Of a stretch of 64,000 bases of DNA, positions 12,472 to 22,798 are shown piece by piece. Made by a program: the position numbers and the translations under genes. This DNA is from Cercis canadensis. Lineage: Eukaryota > Streptophyta > Magnoliopsida > Fabales > Fabaceae. Position 1 is the stretch's first letter, and each line of letters starts with the position of its first letter. The stretch lies in NCBI GenBank assembly GCA_003255065.1, contig QAOA01008053.1, positions 125,974-189,973 on the forward strand. The letters run 5' to 3'. Below the pieces are notes generated by a model that saw only the letters and a list, made by a program, of their open reading frames with translations, was not told where the DNA came from and did no database searches.

Positions 12472-13987
12472 TGTTAGTCCCACAATTCTCTAATCTAGTT
12501 TTGATGATAACAAATGATCCTACCGTTACTAATATTGTGTTATGTGCTTAAGTGTTTATTTAGAACATGTTAGTAAGAAGTCTTCAACAAAGAACTAGTT
12601 CTAGCAAAGGAGGACTTGTTATTCCAGAAGTTGACTGTCCAAATTTTTGTTGATGTGGATGAGGAGCTATGTTGAATTAAGAAGACCCAAGAAAGCTCTT
12701 CGTTTTTTTAGGAAGTTTCCTATACAAAGTGAGAAAATTTCCTCTTAAAAGTGCAACTGCAAGATCCACTTTTTAAGGGATAATGTAAGAATTGTTTATT
12801 GCAAAAAGTGAAAGAGATAATGCAAATGAGATTCTCTTTCTCTATGTGCTAGACAGCTATCCTTAGTGGGGCTGTTTTCTGAACTCTTCACGTGGGCTCA
12901 TCTTCCTTTATGAAGAGATATTCATTGAGCCTTCAAGAGCTCGCTCAACTTGTTCTTTAGAACCAGTTCTTGCCTCTGTGATGACCTTTGAACCTTGCTG
13001 ATATGGTCAAAGCTTGTCGATGACTTTTTAGCCAAATTTAGCCTTTTACAATCTAAGTAAGAGTTGTGCTAGTAAGTTTAGAAAGTCCTCATTGAAGTGA
13101 CTGATGTATAGTTTCCTTTTCTTAAGGAACACTTCACCTACTTTTTCTTACACAAGGACAAGTCTCTTTTCCACAAAAGGACAAATGACCATGATACATG
13201 ATGGGTCTTGTGTCAGCTAGTGGAAGACTTCTCTCTAGCCTTTCTCAAGGTACCTCATGTGCACAAGAAAGCAAATAAAACAAAGAGCCTTCTAAGACTT
13301 TGACAATGCATGAAGTGAAGAGAGAAGAAAACATTTTTTAGAGAGAGTGAAGGAAGCCATTGTTGAGAGCTTTGCTCTTTTTCTTCCTCTCGGGTATCTC
13401 TTCATGCTTCAGATTTTTCATTGTAATATATCTACTCTATAAGAGAGTTTCCTCTTTGGGGCTTAACAAAAAACACTTGGGTTTTGCATTTGGATTTCTA
13501 TGGGAGAAATCAATGAGTGTGATCTCTAGTGAGTTAGAGAATGTGAGTTTATAGTTAGCTTGAAAAACAAAAAACCATGGATGTAAAGCTTGGAGTAGCT
13601 TGGACAACTAAACTTGATTATGAGTTCATGGTTAGCTTGAAAAACAAAAACCATGGTTGTGAAGCTTGGACAAATAAACTTAAAGAATAGTGGAACCCCA
13701 TTTGTGGAAGAAGTGGATGTAGACTTTTTAAGCTGAACCACTATAAAGACTCTTGCAGATTTTCTTTCTCTTTATCTCTGATCTTCTGGATTAAATTCTA
13801 TTATGTTCTTCATGGTTTATTAAATTATCTCGTTGTGTTCAAATATGATATTTGTCAAAGAACTAGTTTGTAAGAACCAGTTTGTAAGAACTAGTTCTTA
13901 AATAAATATGTGATTTGAATTTGTTTTTACTAGTAATTTTTAACAATTCCTATTCACCCCTTCTAAGAATAGACTCTGCAACTCTCA
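12472..13987 (+). repeat. 5' LTR of the SIRE-like element
   Basis: It starts TGTTAGTCCCACAATTC and ends CTGCAACTCTCA, 1516 bp. It is largely collinear with the 3' LTR. It holds the repeated word AGAACTAGTTCTTA and related ACTAGTTC motifs. The small frames inside (13360-13554, 13526-13741) are shared with the other LTR and are not genes. Confidence 0.9.
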
Positions 13988-13989
13988 AT

Positions 13990-14001
13990 TGGTATCAGAG
14001 C
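13990..14001 (+). promoter_or_regulatory. primer-binding site (initiator tRNA-Met type)
   Basis: TGGTATCAGAGC lies two bases after the 5' LTR end. This is the standard copia primer-binding site, complementary to the 3' end of initiator methionine tRNA. Confidence 0.9.
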
Positions 14002-14016
14002 TTGTGCTCATCTAAT

Positions 14017-15374
14017 TGTTACGAAAAATGTGAACGCAAGTGCACGTGTCGTAATCAAGTAATAAAGAAGTGAGATAAATTATCGTCCCACAGAGACTAT
14101 GGCTACTAAGTACCAAAATTATACGTATTCTAATTTTATCTAGACAATTGATAGGTGAATAATGATGATATTTAAATGCAAAATAGTAAACAGAGAATAA
14201 TTGCTTATAAACTGAGTAAAAATATGGTGAGAAATTATCTAGGATGTCGATTTCACCGTAGCTAGTCCAGATCTTTATTCCTAATTCATTACTCAGCAAC
14301 AATCTTTCTAATTGATAGCCAAGAACCCTAAGTCATTTATTAGCCTTTCCCAAGGTCAAACAAATATATTCCCAAACTATGAATCCACTATATTCCTATG
14401 TGAATTGCGAATAATCTCAGAATTCAATTCGTTCTATGGTTCTTTTTATTAGCTACATAGATCATAAGGGTATATTCCTATCCCTTGTGGAATCTATGTT
14501 CTTAATCTCTATGGTCCTCAATCACAACTAACTTTCCAGTCTTATTGTAATCACCTGCTCATCTATATTGATGACCAGTCAAAGAGAAGCATTAAGTATT
14601 GAGATGAAGAATTCAATTTAAGAAGAAGGTATTTTTATTAATTCATTAGAAGTTACAATCCATCCTAAGCTAGGCTACATCTCCACCCTAGATGGTGGAA
14701 TTAGTTCATACTCAAGGTAGAAAATAAACTCACAACCAGATTACACATTAGAAACAGAAAAGAGGAAGAATTAAACTCTTAGTGATGCCGATTCGATGCC
14801 GAAAAACTTTGATCTTCAAGCTTGAATCCTCTTCTATTCTTGCTTCTTCTCTCAAAAGTGTGGAACCCTAATTTAGACTTTAAGAGTCCTATTTATAGGT
14901 CCTAGGAAGTTTAGGAAGAAAAGGAATTAAAACAAAATAGGATTCCTAATGAAAAAAGGAAGTTCAGAAGTCAAATCTCGAGTTTGACCGTTGGGGGCTG
15001 CACCCTTGGGTTTGGACGCTGCAGCGCCCTAGTTCTTTGCCTGAAGGGTGCTGTGGCCTCCTGATAGGGGGCTGCAGCCTCCTGGTGGGCGCTGCGGCGC
15101 CCAGATTGGGGGCTGCGGTGCCCTAGCTTCTGTCTTCAGTTTGTTGATTCTTGACCATAGGGCGCTGTGGCGCCCAAGCTGCTGCCTTCATCCCAAATTT
15201 GCCAGAATTTGCTCTTTTTGACACCAAAAAGCACCAAAGTGACTTCCAAAGACTTCTAAAGTAAAAACCTATAAAAGAAACATTAATTCATAAGAATTAA
15301 ACTTAAAATACCTTATAATAAACAATTAACAAGTTAAATAAATATAAGATAAGCGGTATAAAACCGACTTATCA
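14017..15374. mobile_element. solo LTR, family A, nested in the SIRE-like leader
   Basis: A 1358-bp TGTTACG...TTATCA block has near-identical target duplicates CTAAT (14012-14016) and CTATT (15375-15379). It matches the copies at 58601 and 62253-63671. Near 14990-15180 it carries a GC-rich run of GGGCGCTGCGGCGCCC-type words. No internal domain or partner LTR is present, so it reads as a solo LTR. Another copy adjoins a Ty3/gypsy remnant, which suggests that superfamily. Confidence 0.85.
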
Positions 15375-15436
15375 CTATTCTTTGTTGGTCTAACTAACCA
15401 AGAGCTAAAGATCCTATTTAGTGTGTTGGAGGTACC

Positions 15437-15787
15437 ATGAACAACCAAAGTGAATCACACTCTTCTCACAAACCTCCATTATTCAATGGAGAAAACTATC
15501 CTTACTGGAGGCATCGCATGGAGATGTACTTTGAGTCAATTGGCTATGAAGTTTGAAAAATAGTCAGAAATGGTCTCACACCTCCAACTAAGATGGTGAA
15601 TGAAGCTGCTGTCTTGAAGGAAGAACATGAATTCTCTGCTGAAGATAAGCTCAGATTCACTCTCAACTCTAAAGCAAGATATAACATTGTGTGTGCTGTA
15701 TTTGCAAAGGAGTATGAGAATATTGTATCTTGTAATATTGCTAAGGAGATGTGGGATAGACTTACTGCAATCCATGAAGGAACCAAT
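15437..15787 (+). pseudogene. SIRE-like gag, N-terminal part
   Basis: It begins MNNQSESHSSHKPPLFNGENYPYWRHRM, read here in two pieces: MNNQSESHSSHKPP and LFNGENYPYWRHRM, the typical copia gag (UBN2-like) opening. An in-frame TGA occurs at about 15554-15556. The frame continues through KEMWDRLTAIHEGTN up to the insertion point of solo LTR B and resumes at 17500. Confidence 0.85.
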
Positions 15788-17494
15788 TGTTGTGAACATC
15801 CTAATGCAAGTGTACATTATTGTTTCCAAGTAACAAGATGAGATAGAGTATTGTTCCCACGAGGACTAACGTATCAACTACCGAAATTTGGTTAACCTTA
15901 ATTTTATCTAATCAATCAATATGTAGAGATTTTCAAGAAACAACTTAAAATAGAATGAAAACAAACTAAACCAGTAAAATAACAAATTAAACCAGCAAAA
16001 TGATAGAATTATCAAGATAGAAGAACCTAGAGTTCCGATTTCACCATAAGTACTTCCAGTTTTCATTCCTTATTCCATTAATTCCAATTTATCTTCCTAA
16101 TTGCTAATCGAGATTCCCTAATTCATTCACTAGCCTCTCCTAAGGTCTAGTATAAATACCCCTAATTACTAACTCTGTATATTCTTATACGAGTTACAAT
16201 AATTACGAATTCATTAGGCTTGGTGGATCTTCTTAATTGATTACATGAGCCATGGAGGTATATTCCTATCCTCCATGCAACCCATGGTATTTACCCCAAG
16301 GAACTTGACACACAATTCTCCTTTCGGTCTCATTGTGATTACCTAATTATCTAATTATTGGCCAGACAATCAAAAACATTAAGAGAATGGATAAACACTC
16401 AAATTGAAAAGATAAATCATAGAATTAATTTCATAAAAAACTACAACTAGTCTTAATTAGGCTACATCGTAGCCCTAGATAAGAAATTTNAATTCATTCA
16501 CTAGCCTCTCCTAAGGTCTAGTATAAATACCCCTAATTACTAACTCTGTATATTCCTATACGAGTTACAATAATTACGAATTCATTAGGCTTGGTGGATC
16601 TTCTTAACTGATTACATGAGCCATGGAGGTATATTCCTATCCTCCATGCAACCCATGGTATTTACCCCAAGGAACTTGACACACAATTCTCCTTTCGGTC
16701 TCATTGTGATTACCTAATTATCTAATTATTGGCCAGACAATCAAAAACATTAAGAGAATGGATAAACACTCAAATTGAAAAGATAAATCATAGAATTAAT
16801 TTCATAAAAAACTACAACTAGTCTTAATTAGGCTACATCGTAGCCCTAGATAAGAAATTTAGTTCATAATAGAAGAAGAGAACATGACCAAGTAGAATCT
16901 AAACATGGTTCAGGAGCAGAAGAATAAAAACTATGGTATGGAGATCAATTTAGCTTCACGAATCTTCTCTTCAATCCTTGTTTTGCCTCATTTTTGCTCT
17001 CCAAGAACATCTAAGAACGACGCCTTAAAATTCCTGAAATTTTCCTCTTATACGTCCCATAAGAAAGCCTTAAAAACTAAGGAAATGAAGCCACATCAGA
17101 ATAACTCAGCCACGGGCGCCACGACCCTGCTCCTTTGGACAATATACTGGTCTTCCTTACTTACGGGTGCCGCGGCCCTATTTTTTGGGCGCTGCGACCC
17201 TTAACTGCTGGTCCTATGAGGATTTGAGCGCCACAACTCTGATAAACAGGGGTTGCGGTGCTGAGCTTTTGTCCGAGTTTTTCATTTTGATGCTCTAAGG
17301 ATCGCGGCTCTGGTTTATTGGCACTGCGGCTCTTGGATTCTATCCTAAACCTTCCTAAAATTCTCATTTTTTCTCTTTAACCCATGAAACCTACAATTTA
17401 ACATTAACATCCCATTAAATGGCAATTAATCCTCAAAACAACCAAATACTTAAGTAAAGGATACCTAAAGAGTGAGTATAAAAACCACTCAACA
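15788..17494. mobile_element. solo LTR, family B, nested in gag (contains an assembly duplication)
   Basis: It starts TGTTGTGAACATCC and ends CCACTCAACA, with perfect 5-bp target duplicates CCAAT at 15783-15787 and 17495-17499. It is related to family A by the conserved 'caagtg...gtaataa...atcgt.cccac' opening. It contains the GC-rich gctgcggc-type tract (17105-17340). The N at 16490 separates two about 370-bp near-identical copies (16120-16489, 16491-16860), so the true length is probably about 1.34 kb. A reverse-oriented relative sits at 31434-32757. Confidence 0.88.
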
Positions 17495-17499
17495 CCAAT

Positions 17500-18180
17500 C
17501 ATGTCAATGAGGCCAAAATTGACATCTACTCTACTCAATATGAGATGTTTCAAATGAATCAAGATGAACCTCTGGATTTCTTTTTTGCTCGATTCTTAAG
17601 CATTATAAATAGTCTTAAAGGGCTTGGCAAAATTTATTCTCAAAAGGAGCAAGTCAAGAAAATCTTAAGATGTCTCACTGAGAAATGAGATTCTAAAGTG
17701 ATTGTCCTACTATAGTATGCAGAGACAAATGAACTTACAATGGATTCTTTGAGAGGTACTTTGGAGTCTCATCAGATAATGATTATGTAGAAGAAGTCCA
17801 TTGCAGTAGATAGAAAGAAGAGCTTAGCTCTTACCTCCAATGCTCCAGAAACTAGTACTGAAGAAGAACTAGTTTCCAGTGAAGATGATGTGGAAATCGT
17901 TACAAAGAAGGTTCTCGAATTTATGAGGAAAAGAAAGGAGAAGAAGAGATTTTTACCGAAAAATTACAAAGACTTCACCAAAGGAGAAAGAAACAAGGAA
18001 CCTATCATATGTTATGAGTGCAAGAGGCCATGGCACATCAAGCCTGAATGTCCAAAACTCAAGAAGAAAAGCTACTTCAAAAAGGGCAAGAAGAAGGCAA
18101 TGATGGCCACCTGGAGTGATGAGATTCAACCTCCAATAGTGAAGATTTTGATGAGGAAAACATTGCCAACTTCTGCTTGA
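17500..18180 (+). pseudogene. SIRE-like gag, middle part with zinc knuckle
   Basis: After the LTR B target duplicate the gag frame resumes (HVNEAKIDIYSTQYEMFQMN). In-frame stops occur near 17686-17688 and further on. A lysine-rich stretch and a CCHC knuckle, CYECKRPWHIKPECP, lie at about 18010-18055. The knuckle would bind RNA during packaging. Confidence 0.85.
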
Positions 18181-18824
18181 TGACTAATGGTGAAGGAAGT
18201 GGTAAGAAATGTGAGGTAATTGATCTAGACCTTGAACTCCTTCCTACTTATGATGAACTAAGTCTTGCTTTTGATGATTTGTCTTTTGATTATGAGAAAA
18301 GACTTGCAAAAATTATTGCTCTCAAGAAAATCATAAAAGATCAAGTTAATGTGATAGAAGAACTTGAAAAAGATAATGTTGCTTTGCTTAATAGACTTAA
18401 AATTCTTCAACATCAAAATGACATTCTTGAAAAAGAAAATTCTCTTACCTCTTCTCTCAAGGATCAAAATGATAAGCTAAAAAGAAAAGTAAATAAATTA
18501 TCTGGAGACTTAGCTAAGTTTGTTAAAGGAAGAAATAATTTGAATTCCATCTTAAGAAAGCAAAGAGTAAGCAATGACAAAACTGGTTTAGGTTATGTTC
18601 AACCTAGCACTTCAAAGGTTTCTAAAAATTCTTTTGTCAAAGCTTCCTCCTTACACTCCTTCTCTAAGGAAACTTGCTTTTACTGTGGATGTGTAGGACA
18701 TTTTCCTAGTACCTGCTCCTATAAAAAACTCTGTGCTGCTAGAAAAATGATATGGGTGCCTAAAGGCACAACTGTTGCTAACTTGAAAGGACCCAAAGAA
18801 GTTTGGGTACCAAAATGTCTCTAA
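18177..18824 (+). pseudogene. SIRE-like gag C-terminal/coiled coil with second zinc knuckle
   Basis: A 215-codon open frame. The first two-thirds is a charged heptad-rich coiled coil (KIIKDQVNVIEELEKDN region). A second CCHC knuckle, CFYCGCVGHFPSTC, follows at about 18675-18716. Two knuckles around a coiled coil is the usual plant SIRE/Tork gag layout. Confidence 0.8.
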
Positions 18825-19010
18825 CTTTCTTGCAGGTCTACTATCAAGCTAAAAGTGACTGTTGGTATCTAGACAGTGGCTACTCTAAGCACTTGACTAG
18901 AAACTACTCAATGTGTGTTTCAATTAATTTGGAGGACTTGAGAGCGGTTACTTTTGGTGATACCAGAAGAGGTAGAATAGTAGGAATAGATTTAGTGCAA
19001 GAAAGCATCA
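18803..19010 (+). pseudogene. copia protease fragment
   Basis: WYLDSGYSKHLTRN carries the aspartic protease D-S-G triad context (usual form LDSGCSRHMTG). The frame runs only to VGIDLVQES before the sequence jumps to the spacer that precedes RT. The rest of the protease-integrase junction and the whole integrase (zinc finger and DDE core) are absent. Confidence 0.75.
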
Positions 19011-19059
19011 AAATGCTTGTTAGAGGAAAAAGCAGCAATGAGCTCGCACCAGAACCAGT

Positions 19060-20330
19060 TTGGTCAGAAACAGTTCCTTTTAGAACCAGTTCAGGAAGAA
19101 GCTTCTCAGAAAAATGTGAAAAACTCACTGCCAAAATAAACTAGAATTTTAAAAGATCATCCAATTGAAAAAGTGATTGGTGACTTGGAAAGAAGAATTA
19201 GTACAAGAGCATTTCTTAGAGATAAGCATGTGAACTTGGCCCTATTATCTCTGTCCGAACCTACCAAAATTGGTGAGACATTACAAGATGAGGCTTGGAT
19301 CATGGCAATGCAAGAAGAATTGAATTAGTTCTCAAGGAACCAAGTTTGGACTCTTGTACGTAAACCAAAAGGTCACACAATCATTGGCACAAGATGAGTT
19401 TTTAGAAATAAGCTTGATGAGGATGGCAAGATTGTGAGAAACAAAACAAGATTGGTAGCTCAAGGCTTTAATCAGCAAGAAGGTATAAAATTTAAAGAAA
19501 CTTTTGCTCTTCTAGCTAGATTAGAAGCCATTAGAATGTTTCTTGCATTTGCATCTTTCAAAGGCTTTAAAGTTTTTCAAATGGATGTGAAAAGTGCTTT
19601 TTTAAATGGCTATATTAATGAAGAAATGTTTGTTAAACAACCTCCTAGTTTTGAAAACTTAGACTTCCCTAATGATGTGTATAAACTCTCTAAAGCTCTC
19701 TATGGTCTTAAACAAGCTCCTAGAACTTGGTATGATAGACTTAATGAGTTTCTTATGAAAAATAATTTTTTAAGAGGGAAAGTTGATACCACTCTGTTTA
19801 CCAAAAAATTACCTCATAATATCATCATAGTTCAGATTTATGTTGATGACATCATTTTTGGATCAACTAATAATGAGCTGTGCAAGGATTTTGAGACTCT
19901 AATGAAGAGTGAATTTGAAATGAGTATGATGGGAGAACTTAATTTCTTCCTTGGACTTCAAGTGAAGCAAATCAGAGATGGAATATTCATTAATCAGTCT
20001 AAATATACAAGAGAGCTACTCAAATGTTTTGGCATGGACAATGCAAAAGGTATTTCAACTCTTATGAGTCCTGCTACAAAACTAGTTTTGGATTAAAAAG
20101 GTAAATCTGTATGTGAGAAAAAGTATAGAAGTATGATTGGATCCTTGCTATAGTTGACTGCTAGTAGACTAGATATTATTTTCTTAGTTTGTGCTTGTGC
20201 CAAATTTCAAGTTAATCCAAAAGAATCTCATTTAACTGTTGTAAAATTTTTTTTTCAATATCTAATCAGTTCTGTGAGTGTTGGTTTATGGTTCAACAGA
20301 ACTAGTTTTTTATACAGAATCTGATTATGC
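19060..20330 (+). pseudogene. copia reverse transcriptase (RVT_2), frameshifted
   Basis: From about 19140 the RT leader is readable across frameshifts (DEAWIMAMQEELN, then FRNKLDEDGKIVRNK). The best open frame is 19434-20096, 220 codons: LVAQGFNQQEGIKFKETFA, QMDVKSAFLNGYINEEMFV, ALYGLKQAPRTWYDRL, and the catalytic YVDDIIFGS box. A TAA follows KLVLD at 20094-20096. Beyond it the RT-RNase H linker is frameshifted. It would have copied element RNA to DNA in cytoplasmic particles. Confidence 0.92.
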
Positions 20331-20388
20331 TGGTTGTTCCATTGATTGAAATAGCACAAGTGGAGGTTGTTAGTTTCTTGGAGGAGCA

Positions 20389-20754
20389 TTGGTCTCCTGG
20401 CAATCTAAGAAACAAAATGCAGTAGCTCAATCTACAACTGAGGCTGAATACATGGCAGCTGGACTTTGTTATTCACAACTGCTTTGGATGAAACAACAGT
20501 TGGCTGACTATGGTATTTTTCTAAACAAAAGTTCTTTGTTGTGTGATAATATTTGTGGTATCAATATTGTAAGAAATTCATTTCAGCATTCTAGGACCAA
20601 GCATCATTTTCTTAAGGATCATGTCATTAAAGGTGATATAGAATTATCTTCTGTTAGTATTGATGATCAAATTTCTGACATCTTTACTAAGCATTTAGCT
20701 GAAAATAGATTCTATTTTATTAGACATGAGCTAGACATGATAAACTTGTTTTGA
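20389..20754 (+). pseudogene. copia RNase H
   Basis: A 121-codon frame with VSWQSKKQNAVAQSTTEAEYMA, split here as VSWQSKKQNAV and AQSTTEAEYMA, then LLCDNICGINI, HSRTKHHFLKDHV and DIFTKHLAE. This is the standard copia RNase H C-terminal half. The upstream part is disrupted near 20330-20350. Confidence 0.9.
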
Positions 20755-21343
20755 TAAGATATGGCTGTTTGCATTTTGTTTGTACATATGCATATCATTT
20801 CTCTTTTTTTTGTCTTTCTTTGTTTGTCAAGAAAATGCTGGTTAATATTCAATTTCACTTGGTATGATTTTGGAAATTTGGCAAAGATGTCTGGAATATT
20901 TAGACAAAATTATTTCTGCCCGAAACTAGTTTTAAACCTATGAAATATTTCATTTTTGGGCTACCAAATTTTTTAAAGCACTATAATCTTGCTAGGCCTT
21001 TTATTTCAGAAGGATATGGTTATCTTTCTTAGGCTAATATATATTGGATTGTTTCTTTAAAAGATTTATTTCATTTCTCTTGGGTTGGTTTGTCATTAAA
21101 TTGTTCTAGGCCTCCAAAATGCATACGTCTTTAATTGCCCTTTGCAAGTGCACCATTGTCATTCATTTTATTATCTTCTTCTTCATTTGAATCTTGTCCT
21201 AATGTGTTTTATATGCATTTTTTATTCACTTTGTACGTTCTTTCTTTGTTCTTGTGTTTGCCACTTTCTTTGTTCAACTTCCGCATTCTGTAGCAAGGCA
21301 ACTAGCTACTTAAGTTTTTGAATAGAAGAATAAGCTAAAGACT

Positions 21344-22332
21344 GATGCCTAAGTGTAAGGGAAAAGCAACTGCTAGTCCTTCCCATGTAGAACCAATATC
21401 CATTTCAGAATAATTTGAACCTATCCTTGTTCCAAAATCAGCTTCTTTCTTTGAAACTGAAATTGACTCAGATCAAGAACAAGAACCTAAACTGGTTCCT
21501 GAGCTTGCTTATGAGAAAGAGCCTCAACTAGTTCCCTCTGAAAAGAGCAGAAAATTCAAGATGAAAAGCCATAAAGACTGCTTTTACTCCAAGGGTTGCA
21601 AGTGCTTCTACCTCTCTGTTTGAAAGTAAAGCTGCTAAGGAAATCTTCAAAAATGTTTTGAAACCAGATCAATAGCACCTGGTTGCTTAGTAACTTAGGA
21701 ATCCAAGAATTCTTCCACCAAAGTAGTTGAGAGGTGTTTGCTAAGATGGGCTGGTCTGAAATGTTGAAGCTAGATGAACTTCTGCTAGCAAAGGTAATCT
21801 GGTTATTTTATGCTTATGTACAGCCTTTGCAAGGTTTTAATTTTGGCATGATCTATCTAAAAAGTTTGTGGCTGGGATGAAAATTCAGTTGACTGAAAAA
21901 GTGCTAGCTAGTGTGCTTAAATTGGTTATTAATGGGGACTGCAAGTCTATACAGATGGTTTGGCTCTCTGATTTACTTCTTTATGATGATGCAATGACAT
22001 CTCTTTGTGATTTTCCTGAGTTTAGAGGCCAAGGAAGACCTCCTTCCATACACTGCTTTGACCCCATAACCAGAACACTTGCAAAACTAGTTACTACCCA
22101 ACTTCTGCCCAGAATTGGAAGCCATATGAAGAACCAATTACTCCTGCCAGCTCTTCAAAGAGCAATTGTCAAGTCTGCTGACTTAGCTAATCAGATTGGA
22201 AAGCACCTCAACTATTTTTAGATTATAGTGTTTGTTTGCTCTGCTAAACTACTTGCTATGGTTGAGAAAGAATTGGCCCTCACAAAGAAATAGTTAGCAG
22301 CTTTGAAAGTTTCAAAACCATCTACTCCTTAG
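21344..22332 (+). pseudogene. extra ORF between pol and 3' LTR (SIRE 'env-like' position)
   Basis: An ATG at 21344 opens a frame (MPKCKGKATASPSHVEP) that stops at 21411. Later pieces include an acidic EIDSDQEQEPKLVPELAYE segment and the open frame 21868-22221 (MAGMKIQLTEKVLASVLKLV). SIRE/Maximus elements carry an additional, poorly conserved ORF here, sometimes called env-like. I see no transmembrane segment and cannot assign a function. The frame is broken. Confidence 0.6.
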
Positions 22333-22589
22333 GATTATATTTCTAGCTTTCATTGTTAAAGCTTCAGTTATGTATACAGTTAACTTGAGTGTTCTCCAGC
22401 ATTTTTATGTTCTTCTTTATTTTGCATATCATGCAATAGGCATCAGTTCATAGTCTGCTTGACTTTTGTTCATGGAGAATCTCTTGAATTTATAATGGTA
22501 TCTATTTTGGTTTTGCTATTTGATATCTAATTTGAATTCTGGAATAGTTTGTATTCTATTTGCTGATTGTTCTTCTCCCTTGTCTTTTT

Positions 22590-22798
22590 GATAATGACAA
22601 AGGGGGAGAAATATGAGATACTCTGCTTGAACAGTTATTATATTTGTTTGAATTATCTCAAATGGAAACTCCTTGCTTCTTCTTAAAATTCTTTTGAAAA
22701 ATGCTCTTAGAACTAATTCTGAAACTTGTTCTAGAGTATGCATATTTTCATGGGGAGATTTCCATTAGGCATTTGTCATCATCAAAAAGGGGGAGATT
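22590..22798 (+). promoter_or_regulatory. polypurine tracts before the 3' LTR
   Basis: Two similar purine runs occur: ACAAAGGGGGAGAAATATG at about 22597-22615 and CAAAAAGGGGGAGATT immediately before the 3' LTR (about 22783-22798). The second abuts the LTR TG and is the plus-strand primer. Multiple tracts of this kind are typical of the SIRE lineage. Confidence 0.8.

Noticed and set aside
13360..13554. 64-codon frame repeated at 23976-24224.
   Set aside because: It lies inside the copia LTRs; the repetition reflects LTR identity, not protein conservation.
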